53,843 nucleotides of DNA. Source: Deltaproteobacteria bacterium RBG_13_61_14 (GTDB lineage Bacteria; RBG-13-61-14). This document shows positions 1 through 10,498 of this stretch, one piece after another. The stretch spans positions 22,213 to 76,055 of the forward strand of contig MGQK01000130.1 in assembly GCA_001797815.1 (NCBI GenBank). The letters run 5' to 3'. How positions within the stretch are numbered: position 1 is the stretch's first letter; each line of letters starts with the position of its first letter. The notes under the pieces were generated by a model that was given only the letters and a program-made list of their open reading frames with translations, did not search any database and was not told the DNA's origin. The translations under genes were made by a program, and so were the position numbers.

Positions 1-26
1 TTGTATGTAGATAATCTTAAATTCCG

Positions 27-434
27 TTATTTTTTGCCCAAGCTGATTGCTCCGGCCGAATTGATTAATCCGGTTATCAGCCGAGCTATCTCGTCGCATG
101 AAGCCATTAAATTCTCCGCGCTCTCCCCGTATCCGAGATCGTGGGTTAGAATCAAATGGTATCGCACCTCTTCCAAAGAACCCTGGCTGATGTTGCAGGA
201 CTGGACCTTGCCTTTTTCCCCTCGACGTTTGAAACCTTCCGCCAAATTGGCGGCGATGGATACAGCCGCTCGCCGCATCTGGATCGTTAAACCAAACCTC
301 TCATCCTCAGGAAACTTTTTCGTAATCTGGTAAATGCTCAACACCAGGGCATGGGCCTTCTGCCAGGCAATCAAATCCCTGAAATCTTCAATCCCCCGCC
401 TCGTCCCTGCTTCTCTGTATTCTGTTTCCGGCAT
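27..434 (-). CDS. four-helix-bundle protein (S23 / 23S rRNA-intervening-sequence family)
   Basis: About 135 residues. The middle reads IEDFRDLIAWQKAHAL, then AVSIAANLAEGFKRRG and a helical C-terminus; this WQKA...SIxxNIAEG pattern marks the four-helix-bundle (TIGR02436/S23) family. Members were first found inside intervening sequences of 23S rRNA, but most are free-standing genes and their molecular role is unknown. The gene lies 33 bp after atpG on the same strand, so it is probably read with the ATP synthase operon. I use the ATG at 434, which has AGGG just upstream; an ATG at 452 is possible but lies inside a heptamer repeat array. Family call is firm; function is not known. Confidence 0.85.
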   Translation of the reverse strand: MPETEYREAGTRRGIEDFRDLIAWQKAHALVLSIYQITKKFPEDERFGLTIQMRRAAVSIAANLAEGFKRRGEKGKVQSCNISQGSLEEVRYHLILTHDLGYGESAENLMASCDEIARLITGLINSAGAISLGKK

Positions 435-441
435 TTTCCCT

Positions 442-469
442 ACATACAACATACTACATACGACATACT
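442..469. repeat. 7-bp-period tandem array, four ACATACN units
   Basis: Four consecutive heptamers of the form ACATACN (N = A, T, G, T) fill the gap between atpG and the S23-type gene and overlap the atpG stop codon. The inverse heptamer GTATGTC recurs at 22230-22257. Confidence 0.8.
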
Positions 470-1331
470 ACTTCTCCAGCGCTTCCTTCCCCCCGATAAT
501 CTCCATCAACTCCTTGGTAATCGCCGCCTGCCGCGCCCGGTTGAACTGGAGCGTCAGCTTGCTGATCATGTCCGAGGCGTTGGAGGTGGCCGCGTCCATC
601 GCGGTCATCCGCGCCCCGTGCTCGCTCGCCCGCGATTCCAGGAGCGACCGGTAAAACTGCACCCGCACGTAACGCGGCAAGAGATCCTCCAGCACCGCTT
701 TCGCATTCGGCTCGTAAATATAGTCCACCGCCGCGGTCCCTTCCTCCGTGGGCAGCTCCAGGGGCAAGAGCCGGACCGTGGTCGGCCGCTGCACCATGGC
801 CGACTTGAACACCGAGTAAACCAAATACACCCCGTCCACCTCGCCGCTCAGGTAGCGGCGGATCAAGTCCTGGCCCAGCGCCGCGGCCCGGGCATACTCC
901 AGACTCCGGAGCACGTCCACCTCGGCCAGGCGCAACTCCACCTTGCGCCGGCGGAAGTAATCGCGGGCCTTCTTGCCGATCACCGAGAGCACCACCGCTT
1001 CGTGCCGGGGCCGGCGCTCTTTGAGGAAAGCCTCGGCGGTGCGGATCAGGTTGGAGTTAAAGCCGCCGCATAGGCCCCGGTCGGAGGTCACCAGGACTAG
1101 CTCGATCTTCTTTTCCTCGCGCACCTTAAGAAGCGGGTGGTCCTTCTTCTCCGCCCGCTTGGCCAGGCTCGCCACCACCCCCTCAAACGCCCGGGCATAG
1201 GGCCGGTTCGATTCCGCGCCTTCCTGCGCCCGCCGGAGCTTGGCCGCGCTCACCATGTACATGGCCTTGGTGATCTGCTGCGTGCTCTTCACGCTCCGAA
1301 TCCGCCGCTTAATGTCACGTAACGTCGCCAT
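468..1331 (-). CDS. atpG: F1Fo ATP synthase gamma subunit
   Basis: 287 residues, normal length for the family. It begins MATLRDIKRRIRSVKSTQQI, the typical N-terminal coiled-coil helix of the rotor shaft, and ends with the matching C-terminal helix (SNASDMISKLTLQFNRARQA, KELMEIIGG). Gamma couples proton flow through Fo to the catalytic sites of F1. It follows atpA after a 91-bp gap that holds a REP doublet. An AGGAAA Shine-Dalgarno lies before the ATG. atpD and atpC, which usually follow, would lie beyond the left edge of the window, past the S23-type gene. Confidence 0.97.
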   Translation of the reverse strand: MATLRDIKRRIRSVKSTQQITKAMYMVSAAKLRRAQEGAESNRPYARAFEGVVASLAKRAEKKDHPLLKVREEKKIELVLVTSDRGLCGGFNSNLIRTAEAFLKERRPRHEAVVLSVIGKKARDYFRRRKVELRLAEVDVLRSLEYARAAALGQDLIRRYLSGEVDGVYLVYSVFKSAMVQRPTTVRLLPLELPTEEGTAAVDYIYEPNAKAVLEDLLPRYVRVQFYRSLLESRASEHGARMTAMDAATSNASDMISKLTLQFNRARQAAITKELMEIIGGKEALEK

Positions 1332-1348
1332 CTTTTTTCCTGGTGCTT

Positions 1349-1412
1349 GTAGTGGCGCGATTCATCGCGCCCTTACTTCTGGATTCTTGGGCGCAATCAA
1401 TTGCGCCCCTAC
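1349..1412. repeat. REP doublet of the GTAGGGGC family (two 28-nt palindromes)
   Basis: Two adjacent palindromes, 1349-1376 (core GCGCGATTCATCGCGC) and 1385-1412 (core GCGCAATCAATTGCGC, ending CCCCTAC), lie between atpA and atpG. The same doublet, with nearly the same cores and spacing, recurs at 50395-50453. Confidence 0.85.
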
Positions 1413-1422
1413 GAAATGCCAT

Positions 1423-2934
<1,512 letters not shown>

Positions 2935-2970
2935 GGTTAGTTACTCCTCTTTCCTCTGAAGAACCGTAGC

Positions 2971-3046
2971 GTGTCAGGAGTCAAGAAAAAGCAATTCGGA
3001 AATCTTCTTCATCTTGCCTGATACGTGACACCTGACACTTGACACC
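2971..3046. repeat. 7-bp-period repeats (TGACACC type) with inverted partner
   Basis: Heptamers TGATACG, TGACACC, TGACACT and TGACACC run from 3019 to 3046; the complementary sense GTGTCAG and GAGTCAA lies at 2971-2984, so the atpH-atpA gap could fold into a hairpin. The same heptamer type recurs at 38069-38168. Confidence 0.75.
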
Positions 3047-3056
3047 ATCTCATCCA

Positions 3057-3602
3057 TCACGAGACGTTGGCCAACTCCCGCCGCATCTGCCGAAGCTGGG
3101 TTTTGATCGAGCCGTCGAGGAGCAAGCCGCTGACCCGGGTGACCACTCCGCCGATCAGTTCGGGATTCACTTCCACGGTCATGATGACCTCTTTGCCCGT
3201 CAGTTTCTTCAAGGTGGCCTTGATCTGTTCTTCAGCCGCGGCCGAAAGCGCCGCCGCCGTGGTTACCGAGGCCCGCACCCGGCCCTGGGCCTCGTCCAGC
3301 ATCTCCCGGAACGAGCCGAGGATGCGGGGCAGATAGTCGAGCCGGCGCCGGTCGTCGAGCAGGCGCAGGAAGCGCACCAGGGTGTCGGAAAGCTTCATGC
3401 GCCGGGCCACCTCCCGCAGGACGGCGTCGCGCTGGGGCCGGGGCACGGTCGGTCCCAGCAAAACTTCGTAGAGGTTCTTGTCCTCCAAGAGCAGTTCCAC
3501 AAACCGTGCCAGCTCCGAGGCCAGCGCCTCCAGGCGGTTTTCCTCGCGGCCGATGGCGAGCAACGCCCGCGCATAGCGGCGGGCCAGGCTTCCCTGAATC
3601 AT
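3057..3602 (-). CDS. atpH: F1Fo ATP synthase delta subunit (OSCP homologue)
   Basis: 181 residues. N-terminal IQGSLARRYARALLAIG is the conserved delta start; the C-terminal half carries LTGKEVIMTVEVNPELIGG and the DGSIKTQLRQMRREL end typical of the family. Delta links the peripheral b/b' stalk to the top of F1. Its ATG overlaps the stop of atpF by four bases (ATGA), so translation is probably coupled. Confidence 0.96.
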   Translation of the reverse strand: MIQGSLARRYARALLAIGREENRLEALASELARFVELLLEDKNLYEVLLGPTVPRPQRDAVLREVARRMKLSDTLVRFLRLLDDRRRLDYLPRILGSFREMLDEAQGRVRASVTTAAALSAAAEEQIKATLKKLTGKEVIMTVEVNPELIGGVVTRVSGLLLDGSIKTQLRQMRRELANVS

Positions 3603-4207
3603 GGTTTCAACTCCTCTCGCCCCAGATAGTCGCGCAGAATCCGCTCCTGATCCTGGTCGTTAATCACCTGGCGGATCACCTTCTCCGCCAGCTCCACGGT
3701 CAGCGCCGCGGCCTCTTCCCGCAAGGCGGCCCGGGCCTTGCTCAACTCCTGGCGGGAGGTGAACTCGGCCTCGTGGCGGATGCGCGCCGCTTCGTCCCGC
3801 GCCGCGGCCAGGATCCGCTCCTTCTCCCGCTCCGCCTCCTCGCGCATGGCCTGCTTCAGGCCCGCCATCTCTTCGCCGATCCGATCCAGCTTTTCCCGGT
3901 ATTCCTGGTGACGGTCTTCGGCCGCCAGCTTTTGCCGCTCGGCCTCGGCGATCGCTTCGGCCAGGCCGGCCCGGCGCTGCACCAGGTGCTCCTTGAGCGG
4001 CCCCCGTCCGAAATACCAGAGGATGGTGACCAGGATCAGGAAATTGGGCAGGTGCCAGCCCACGCTCAGAGCGCCTTTGATGCCCTGGATGCCGAACGGC
4101 TGCACCAGAGCCAGCACCACCGTGAAAATAATCCCCAGCAGAGTCCAGATCACCATCAAGGTGATCATCTTCTTCTTGGCCTGATTCTGATTATTATTGA
4201 CCGCCAC
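3599..4207 (-). CDS. atpF: F1Fo ATP synthase b subunit
   Basis: 202 residues. Two hydrophobic stretches near residues 14-36 and 50-66 are followed by a long charged coiled coil (REEAEREKERILAAARDEAA). This is a stalk b subunit, longer than the usual 160 residues because of the extra N-terminal hydrophobic segment. It precedes atpH with a 4-bp overlap and follows a second, shorter b-type subunit, so the peripheral stalk is probably a b/b' heterodimer. Confidence 0.92.
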   Translation of the reverse strand: MAVNNNQNQAKKKMITLMVIWTLLGIIFTVVLALVQPFGIQGIKGALSVGWHLPNFLILVTILWYFGRGPLKEHLVQRRAGLAEAIAEAERQKLAAEDRHQEYREKLDRIGEEMAGLKQAMREEAEREKERILAAARDEAARIRHEAEFTSRQELSKARAALREEAAALTVELAEKVIRQVINDQDQERILRDYLGREELKP

Positions 4208-4232
4208 GATTGCTTGCCTTTCCTCTTCTTCC

Positions 4233-4259
4233 CTGCCTACTGCCTACTGTTTACTGAAC
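4233..4259. repeat. 7-bp-period repeats (CTGCCTA type)
   Basis: Two perfect CTGCCTA units followed by CTGTTTA and a decayed unit lie between the two b-type genes and run into the stop codon of the b' gene. Confidence 0.7.
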
Positions 4260-4679
4260 CGGCCGGCCCAGCACCTGGACCGCCACTTCCCGGGCCAGCT
4301 CCTGCGCCTCGGCCTTGAGCGTGGCCGAAGCCTCCCTATACTCACGGGCGATCCGTTCCCGCAACTCGCCCAGCGTGTCGCCGGTTTCTTCCCGCGTCTG
4401 CCGGACCAGGCGCTCGTTTTCCGCCAACGCCATCTTGCGCATGGACTCCCGCAAGCGCTCCCCCTCGGTGCGCGCCTCCTCCAGTTGTCCCTGGTAAGCC
4501 GCCACCTGCTTGGCCGTCTCGGCTTCCAGGGCGCGGGCCTGGGTCTTGGCGTCCTCCACCCGGCGCGTGCGTTCGTCAAAGGTCGCGAGGATCGGCTGGA
4601 AGAGCAAGCGGTTAAGGATGACCAACACCGCCAGGAAGACGCCCATTTGAACCAGCAAGGTGAGATTGATACTAATCAA
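4251..4679 (-). CDS. atpF': F1Fo ATP synthase b' subunit
   Basis: 142 residues with one N-terminal membrane helix (MISINLTLLVQMGVFLAVLV) followed by LFQPILATFDERTRRVEDAK, the typical b/b' junction, and then a coiled coil. It is the first gene of the local ATP synthase cluster. Having b' and b as neighbours, with a and c encoded elsewhere, is known from several deltaproteobacterial and related lineages. An alternative label is a second b subunit. Confidence 0.93.
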   Translation of the reverse strand: MISINLTLLVQMGVFLAVLVILNRLLFQPILATFDERTRRVEDAKTQARALEAETAKQVAAYQGQLEEARTEGERLRESMRKMALAENERLVRQTREETGDTLGELRERIAREYREASATLKAEAQELAREVAVQVLGRPVQ

Positions 4680-4756
4680 GCACGATCTCCTTTTTTTCAG
4701 AAATCGAGGGTGACTTTGCCACAGCTGCGAGTATATCAGGACTCCAGAGCAAATTT

Positions 4757-4785
4757 TTTCTACACTACCTGCGGAAAAATTGCAA
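4757..4785 (-). promoter_or_regulatory. possible sigma-70 promoter for the atp operon
   Basis: On the minus strand, TTGCAA (4780-4785) and TAGAAA (4757-4762) are separated by 17 bp, about 75 bp before the b' start codon. Both boxes are imperfect, so this is tentative. Confidence 0.35.
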
Positions 4786-4864
4786 GCATATTAACCCAAT
4801 TTTAATTTTAAATTAATGGGGCCGGTTTTCAGCCTTGCCCCAGCTTCAGTTTTCACAAAGAACC

Positions 4865-6313
4865 TCAGAGAAAAAACACCAGGGTCAGGGCGATAAAGGT
4901 CGGGATCAGGATCGCGACCGACCAGCCCATGTAGCCGAAGAAAGAAGGCATCTTGATGCTGTTTTCCTCGGCGATGGATTTCACCATGAAGTTGGGCGCG
5001 TTGCCGATGTAGGTGTTGGCGCCCATGAACACCGCGCCGGCGGAGATGGACAGCAGGGTGACTTGTTTAATCTCGGCTCCCTGGTGGAGCAGGACCCGGG
5101 CCATGCCCTCGGGCACCGGCTGGCCGGTGCCCAGGGAGAGGAAAGTCAGGTAGGTGGGAGCGTTGTCCAGGAAGCTGGAGAGGCCGCCGGTCATCCAGAA
5201 GAAGTGCCAGGGCTGTCGAATGGGAGCGGTGGGGCCCCAGTGGTTGAGGATGACCAGGGCCGGGATCATGGTGACGAAGATGCCCAGAAAGAGCACCGCC
5301 ACCTCGATGATGGGGTGGAAAGTGAATTTCTGGTCGCGGCGGTTTTCGATGGGCGTGAACTTCCAGGACAGGACCGCCATCAGGACCATCAATGCTTCAC
5401 GCACCGGGATGACCTCGGCCTGGCTCTCCGGGATGCCCAGCCGGCCGACCATGAATTTCAGCATGTCCGGGTAGAAATAAATTGACGCGATTACCCCGAG
5501 CAGGAAAAGGAAGTTGAGGTTGCCCCGGAGCTTCAAAGGGATCACATGCTCCTCGTCCCAGTGCCGGGCTTCCGGGGTTTCCTTTTTCCAAAAGTAGGTG
5601 TCGAGCAGGAAATAGAGGGCGAGCAGGAACAAGCTGGTGGGAAGCCACAGCTGCCAGAGCCGGAAGGTCCAGGTGAAGGGCACGCCCCGCAGATACCCGA
5701 GGAAGAGCGGCGGGTCGCCCAGCGGGGTCAGCGAGCCGCCGATGTTGGCGACCAGGAAGATGAAAAAGATCACCGTGTGCTTGACGTGCTTCCGCTCGGA
5801 GTTGGAGGCGAGCAGGGGCCGGATCAGGAGCATGGCCGCGCCGGTGGTGCCGATGAAGCTGGCGAGCAAGGTGCCGATGGCCAGGAAGACCACGTTGTTG
5901 CGGGGCCGGCAGTGGATGTCGCCGTGCAGGATAATGCCGCCGGAAATAACGAAGAGCGAAGCGAGCAGAATCAGGAACTGCTCGTACTCGTGGAGGCTGC
6001 GGACGAGCGCGTGCCCGTCGTGATGGATCACGTAGAGGCCGAGAGGAATGCCGAGCGCGGCGACGACGTAGCCCTTGTGCCGGTTGGATTCCCACCAGTG
6101 GGACTTGACCAGGGGAATGACGGCGATGCTCAGGAGCATGAGCACGAAGCCGGTGATGCTCCAGAGCGGGGGCTGCCAGAGATGGCGACCGGCCTCTGCG
6201 GCTTCGGAGGCGAGTGCCGCGAGAGGAAAGAGCATCAAGCCGAGCGCCGAGACCGCCAGGGGGGTTCGGCGCCCACGCAATCCAACTACTTGCGTCATTC
6301 GAGACTTTTTCAC
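4865..6313 (-). CDS. NhaD/CitMHS-type sodium:proton antiporter
   Basis: About 482 residues of mostly hydrophobic segments. Diagnostic motifs of the ion transporter superfamily are GGSLTPLGDPPLFLGY, SFLDNAPTYLTFLSLG and ANTYIGNAPNFM, which correspond to the discontinuous helix hairpins of NhaD/ArsB-type carriers. It probably exchanges Na+ for H+ in the inner membrane; a carboxylate carrier is the alternative. I choose the GTG at 6313 because GGAGGG lies seven bases upstream; ATGs at 6319 and 6298 are alternatives. It follows the bactofilin gene by 66 bp on the same strand. Confidence 0.88.
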   Translation of the reverse strand: MKKSRMTQVVGLRGRRTPLAVSALGLMLFPLAALASEAAEAGRHLWQPPLWSITGFVLMLLSIAVIPLVKSHWWESNRHKGYVVAALGIPLGLYVIHHDGHALVRSLHEYEQFLILLASLFVISGGIILHGDIHCRPRNNVVFLAIGTLLASFIGTTGAAMLLIRPLLASNSERKHVKHTVIFFIFLVANIGGSLTPLGDPPLFLGYLRGVPFTWTFRLWQLWLPTSLFLLALYFLLDTYFWKKETPEARHWDEEHVIPLKLRGNLNFLFLLGVIASIYFYPDMLKFMVGRLGIPESQAEVIPVREALMVLMAVLSWKFTPIENRRDQKFTFHPIIEVAVLFLGIFVTMIPALVILNHWGPTAPIRQPWHFFWMTGGLSSFLDNAPTYLTFLSLGTGQPVPEGMARVLLHQGAEIKQVTLLSISAGAVFMGANTYIGNAPNFMVKSIAEENSIKMPSFFGYMGWSVAILIPTFIALTLVFFL

Positions 6314-6379
6314 TCCCATCCCTCCGGCCGCAACGGTTCCGGGACCGCGCTCCTTCAGTCGGGGGATGAGCCGGCCCAA

Positions 6380-6886
6380 TTACGGAGCCGGGGAATTGGA
6401 TCCTTCTTGTTGGGCAGGTCCGCCGAGCAGGGTCACCGGCCGGGCTGGCCGCTCGCGGTTTTGCATCTGGCACTGGCCGTCGAAGCGGGCGCCTTCTTTC
6501 ACCACCAGGGCCGGGGTCGAGAGGTTCCCGGTCACCCGGGCGCTGGCCTGCAACTCGATCTTGCTCTTGGCGGTGATGTTGCCCCGCACCTCGCCGCCGA
6601 TCACGGCGGTGTCCACCAGGATCTCGGCCTCGACCACCGCGGACTCGCCGATCATAAGCAGGCCCTGGGACTGGATGTCGCCCCGGAACGTCCCGTCAAT
6701 CCGAACCGTGCCCTCGAACGAGAGCTTGCCCTCGAACTCGCTGCCCTGGCCCAAGAGGGCGTTGAGCTCTCCCGAGGTCGGGACCGGCACGTTGTTCTTT
6801 TTTCCACCGATCATCTCTTCCCCCTTCGGGGCCGTTGCCGGCTCCGATGCTTTCCGCTTGTCTTTATCTCCTCCGAACAGGGCCAT
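6380..6886 (-). CDS. bactofilin (polymer-forming cytoskeletal protein)
   Basis: About 168 residues. The centre is a beta-helix core with regularly spaced hydrophobic and glycine residues (FEGTVRIDGTFRGDIQSQGL, VDTAVIGGEVRGNITAKSKI), the hallmark of bactofilins; the N- and C-terminal tails are proline-rich and disordered. Bactofilins polymerise without nucleotide and organise cell-wall or polar structures. The ATG at 6886 is preceded by AAAGGG; a longer reading frame upstream lacks support. Neighbouring genes give no clear partner. Confidence 0.93.
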   Translation of the reverse strand: MALFGGDKDKRKASEPATAPKGEEMIGGKKNNVPVPTSGELNALLGQGSEFEGKLSFEGTVRIDGTFRGDIQSQGLLMIGESAVVEAEILVDTAVIGGEVRGNITAKSKIELQASARVTGNLSTPALVVKEGARFDGQCQMQNRERPARPVTLLGGPAQQEGSNSPAP

Positions 6887-6957
6887 GGTCAAGTTACCCT
6901 TTGCCGCGGATTCTCCCCGCGCGACGGTACCCATTATGCCCCAATTCCGAAAAGATT

Positions 6958-7899
6958 TCAATCCTTTCTTTCCCCATCGTTCCGCACCCGGTTCAACCAG
7001 GTCAAGCCCAGGTCGAGCGCCGCGGGGTTGAACAGGTCACCGTGGCCGCCGGGGAAGATGAAAAGCGACGAATCCGGATGCGCCGCCAGCCAGGCCTGCG
7101 ACTGGGTCAGGGGCACGGTGCGGTCGCGGCTGCCGTGCGCCAGAAAGACCGGAACCTTCAACTTCTCCGCGAAGTGAATGGCCGAGCCTTGCCAGCGCTC
7201 TTCCGGCGTAAACCGCTTCAGCAATTCGCAATACCCGAGCTTCTGGCCGCAACAGAACTCAAACCACGCCTCGTAGTCGGTGATCGGCCCGTAGGCGAGC
7301 ACCGCGTCCAACCCCAGGCCGCGGCCGGGAAACTCCTCGGCGGCCCGCAGGGCCAGAGCGCCGCCGTGGGAAAAGCCGACCAAAGCCAGGAAGGATACTC
7401 GGCGATGTTCCCGGAGCCAAACGGCCGCGCTGATCACGTCGTCCACTTCCTTGGTGCCGATGTCCTCCAGGCTGTCGAAATGTGGGCCGTGACCCGGGCG
7501 GCCCCGGTAATCCAGGCCCAGGATCTCGTAGCCCTCCCGAACCAGACGTTGCACCGCGGGTTGGACATTGGGGTCCAGCACGCTGAGTGTCCACCCGCCT
7601 TGGAGCAGGATGACGGTCCCCCGGCTCTCCCCTTCCGGCTCCCAGGTCAGGGCATAGGTCGTCAGGCCGTCGCCCAGGCCGGGGATGGAAATCCAGCCGG
7701 AGGACGGGGCCAGCACCGGTTCCGAAGACGAAGCCGCGGTTGGAGAAGCCTCGGCCGGATTTTCCCCCGCCGGGGGCTTTCGAATCCAGCCCAGGTAAAC
7801 CGCCGCGAGTCCAACCCCTGACAAGATGATGACCGCGGCAGACCATCGGAAGATCCGAGAGTTCCAAGCGCGTTTGGGCGGAGGGGGCGGCTTTTTCAC
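6958..7899 (-). CDS. membrane-anchored alpha/beta hydrolase
   Basis: About 313 residues. A membrane anchor ([19 protein letters not shown]) near the N-terminus is followed by an alpha/beta-hydrolase domain with the nucleophile elbow GFSHGG, an acid in HGSRDRTVP and the catalytic histidine in FPGGHGDLF, so the triad is complete. Related to dienelactone-hydrolase/S9-like serine hydrolases; the substrate is unknown. The GTG start at 7899 overlaps the stop of the upstream acetyltransferase gene (GTGA), which decides the start and implies coupled translation. Confidence 0.88.
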   Translation of the reverse strand: MKKPPPPPKRAWNSRIFRWSAAVIILSGVGLAAVYLGWIRKPPAGENPAEASPTAASSSEPVLAPSSGWISIPGLGDGLTTYALTWEPEGESRGTVILLQGGWTLSVLDPNVQPAVQRLVREGYEILGLDYRGRPGHGPHFDSLEDIGTKEVDDVISAAVWLREHRRVSFLALVGFSHGGALALRAAEEFPGRGLGLDAVLAYGPITDYEAWFEFCCGQKLGYCELLKRFTPEERWQGSAIHFAEKLKVPVFLAHGSRDRTVPLTQSQAWLAAHPDSSLFIFPGGHGDLFNPAALDLGLTWLNRVRNDGERKD

Positions 7900-8522
7900 G
7901 CTTTCGGCTTTTGGTCCTCGCCGCGGGCCGCGGCAATGAACTCTTGGATGCGGTCGGAGCAGAGCAGATCCACGTGGCGCAGAATTTTTTCCAGCGGCCA
8001 GTCCCACCAAGCTATCTTGAGCAAAGCCTGGATCGTCTCCGGGTCAAACCGGTAGCGGATAAGCTGGGCCGGGTTGCCAGCCACGACGGCATAATCGGGC
8101 ACGTCCTTGGTGACCACCGCGTAAGCCCCCACCACCGCGCCGTTGCCGACCCTTACGCCCGAGAGGATCCGGGCCCCCTGGCCGATCCAAACATCATTCC
8201 CAAGGACCACCGGCCCGCGGCTCCCGGGATGACCGTCCCGGCCGGCCCCCGGCAGGCGAAAGCGAACCCGAAACGGGAACGTGCTCACCCAATCCATCCG
8301 GTGCTCGCCGCCGGTGATGATCCGCACGTCCGGGGCGATCGCGCAGAACTTGCCGATCGAGCAGCGGTCCGAGGGCGTCCAGGCGTCCACCACCGGGAAA
8401 CCGTAGGAATGGTCGCCCATCTTGACCAGCCGGCTGGTCACCTGGCGCTTGAGGTAACGCCAGACCTTGGCGGGAAAATCGAGCAGGTTCGGACTCCGCT
8501 TCTGTTCAGCTTCCTCGTCCAC
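7896..8522 (-). CDS. CatB-related hexapeptide O-acetyltransferase
   Basis: About 208 residues with left-handed beta-helix repeats ([51 protein letters not shown]) and the family end [27 protein letters not shown] is the loop that carries the catalytic histidine in xenobiotic acetyltransferases (CatB/VatD). It transfers acetyl from acetyl-CoA to a hydroxyl group, either a drug or a surface sugar. The start is uncertain: GTG at 8522 has AAAGGGAG upstream, while GTG 8549 and TTG 8561 extend the frame. Confidence 0.87.
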   Translation of the reverse strand: MDEEAEQKRSPNLLDFPAKVWRYLKRQVTSRLVKMGDHSYGFPVVDAWTPSDRCSIGKFCAIAPDVRIITGGEHRMDWVSTFPFRVRFRLPGAGRDGHPGSRGPVVLGNDVWIGQGARILSGVRVGNGAVVGAYAVVTKDVPDYAVVAGNPAQLIRYRFDPETIQALLKIAWWDWPLEKILRHVDLLCSDRIQEFIAAARGEDQKPKA

Positions 8523-8594
8523 CGGGCAACGAGCTCCCTTTAATATCACGCCTCTTTTCAAAGGTCAAGAAAAGATAGCCCGGGCCGGCCGGAC

Positions 8595-8622
8595 TTCCAA
8601 ATTCGGACCCTTCTGCTACAAT
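8595..8622 (+). promoter_or_regulatory. candidate sigma-70 promoter
   Basis: TTCCAA (8595-8600), a 16-bp spacer and TACAAT (8617-8622) lie 22 bp before the ATG at 8644. The same -35 hexamer TTCCAA is used at 22672. Confidence 0.55.
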
Positions 8623-8643
8623 GGCCCGAACGACTTCGCTCCC

Positions 8644-9639
8644 ATGACTACACCCGACCTGATTGTGCCCCCGCCCGTCCCCCGGCCCCGGTACCGAAAG
8701 TTTCTGTCCTGGGCGGTTCTCGCCGCGATTTTCGCTCTGATCTTCATGCGCGTGCCCCTGGAAGAGGTGCTCCGCTCCGCCCTCCAGGTCCGCCTGGTCC
8801 CCTTCACCGCGATTACCGGCCTCTTCGTTGCCGCCCTCATCCCCCTGGACGCGGCCATGCTCTATTACCTCGTCGGCCGGCTCCACCGGCCGCTGCCTTT
8901 CCGCGCAATCTTCTACGCCCGCGGGGCGGCCAGCCTCTGGCAGAGCCTGACCACCATGGCCGGCCATTTCGGCATGGGAGTCTGGCTGGCCCGGAACGCG
9001 AAAATCCCGCCGGCTAAGGCGGCCTCCACCATCCTGCTGGTCGTGCTCCTCGAAACTTACGCCCTCCTGGTCCCGCCCACGGCCCTGCTCCTGGTGCTTC
9101 CCGGGCGCGGCCCCGCGCTCCTCCTCCAGCACTCCCGCGACGGCGTCATCCTGGTTTCCCTGGCCGCGGCCTGGCTGGCCCTCGGCCTGGCCATCCTCTT
9201 CTGGAAGAAAAGCGGGCCAAATTTTTTCCAGCGCCTGGCCGACCGGGTCGGGCTGTGGTCCTCCTTCCACCGGGCCTCGGCCCGGGACTACGCCGTGTTG
9301 CTAGCCGGGAAAACCCTGCTCATCGCCGTCACCTGCGTCTTCTTCGTAATCCTTCTCCCCTCCACCCGCATCCACATCACCGCGGTGGATGTCTTCCTCT
9401 ATTTTCCGCTTGTCTCCCTCCTTGCTTCCATTCCGATCACCCCCGCCCGCCTCGGCACCACCCAGGTCGGGTTCCTCATATTTTTTCCCGGGGCGAACCC
9501 GTCCGACCTCATCGCTTTCAGCCTGCTCTGGCAGATGATCAGCAATATTTTCCGTTGGATCTTCGGCGCCCTCTTCCTGCGCCTGTCCATGCAGGGCTCC
9601 GAGGAGACTTCATCGCCCGAGACGCCCGCGATTCCTTGA
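8644..9639 (+). CDS. lysylphosphatidylglycerol synthase TM-region / flippase-like membrane protein
   Basis: 331 residues with about seven to eight hydrophobic helices. The pattern (RVPLEEVLRSALQ near the N-terminus, ARGAASLWQSL in the middle, PLVSLLASIPITPARLGTTQ near the C-terminus) fits the LPG_synthase_TM/UPF0104 family, which in MprF is the lipid-flipping half; free-standing members are putative lipid or glycan flippases. No synthetase half is present. The ATG at 8644 is chosen because a promoter ends 22 bp upstream; the longer frame overlaps the divergent acetyltransferase gene. Confidence 0.78.
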   Translation: MTTPDLIVPPPVPRPRYRKFLSWAVLAAIFALIFMRVPLEEVLRSALQVRLVPFTAITGLFVAALIPLDAAMLYYLVGRLHRPLPFRAIFYARGAASLWQSLTTMAGHFGMGVWLARNAKIPPAKAASTILLVVLLETYALLVPPTALLLVLPGRGPALLLQHSRDGVILVSLAAAWLALGLAILFWKKSGPNFFQRLADRVGLWSSFHRASARDYAVLLAGKTLLIAVTCVFFVILLPSTRIHITAVDVFLYFPLVSLLASIPITPARLGTTQVGFLIFFPGANPSDLIAFSLLWQMISNIFRWIFGALFLRLSMQGSEETSSPETPAIP

Positions 9640-9687
9640 ACAATGGCGGATGATTAGATGAACCGATAAGACCAGCAGGAAAGGTCT

Positions 9688-10362
9688 TCAGCTCTGGAGC
9701 TTCAAGTAAATGAATTTCGCAACCTCGAAGAGCAGGGTTTTCAGTCGCTCCATAAAAATCAACCGCCGGGCGTGCCAGCCTTGCATGGCGCGGTCGGTGA
9801 CCTCAAGCTCCCGGCCTCCGGTCACCACGCAATAAAGCGGGTAATCGGCGAGGTCGGCCTCGATAAATCCCGCCGGCTTGATCATCTTGGCATAGACCAG
9901 GGTGGGCTTTCTCTCGTCTTCCTCCAGGACGGCGATCTCAAAATCCGAGAAGATCCGGCGGATATCGTCCGGGAAAAAGCGCCAATAGTCGCCGGGATAT
10001 TCGTGGTAGGGCCAGACGGAAGGCACGATCAGGAACAGGGTGCCGCCGGTCTTGCACACGTTTTTCAGGTTGGTGACCGCTCCGCGCCAGTCGCGGATGT
10101 GCTCGAGCGCGGCGATGGAGACCACCAGGTCGAAGCTCTCCCGGCCGAACCGCTCCACCAGCTTTTCCGCAGGGCAGATCACGTCCACCCCCGGCCCGGC
10201 CTGAATATCCACGCCGATGTATTCGGCCGGCTCCAGGAGCGAGATGATCGGCCGGATGGTGCCGTTCACGTCGTAAGAGCCGACCTCGAGCACGCGCTTG
10301 CCCTGCACCTCGGCTCGGGCCAGGTGCTTGGCGCCCCAGAGCACGGCCTGGATGTTACACAT
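9688..10362 (-). CDS. class I SAM-dependent methyltransferase
   Basis: 224 residues. Motif I reads VLEVGSYDVNG, followed by the acidic loop GVDIQAGPGVD, motif IV FDLVVSIAALEHI and the post-motif CKTGGTLFLIVPS. These define a Rossmann-fold methyltransferase (Methyltransf_11/31-like). The PSVWPYHEYPGDYWRF segment is shared with methyltransferases often found in surface-glycan loci; the acceptor cannot be told from sequence. GGAG precedes the ATG. It stands alone between a flippase-like gene on the other strand and a secreted PD40 protein. Confidence 0.85.
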   Translation of the reverse strand: MCNIQAVLWGAKHLARAEVQGKRVLEVGSYDVNGTIRPIISLLEPAEYIGVDIQAGPGVDVICPAEKLVERFGRESFDLVVSIAALEHIRDWRGAVTNLKNVCKTGGTLFLIVPSVWPYHEYPGDYWRFFPDDIRRIFSDFEIAVLEEDERKPTLVYAKMIKPAGFIEADLADYPLYCVVTGGRELEVTDRAMQGWHARRLIFMERLKTLLFEVAKFIYLKLQS

Positions 10363-10498
10363 TTTTCACTCCACCCCAACCGAGTCTACCTCGCTGGCAG
10401 CGGGAAAAAATCATCAGGAGAAGAGTTTACGCAATGGAAGGGCCGCCTGTCAAACCCTTTCGCCGAAACCCGGACGGAAAAACTTGGAAGAAGAAAAA

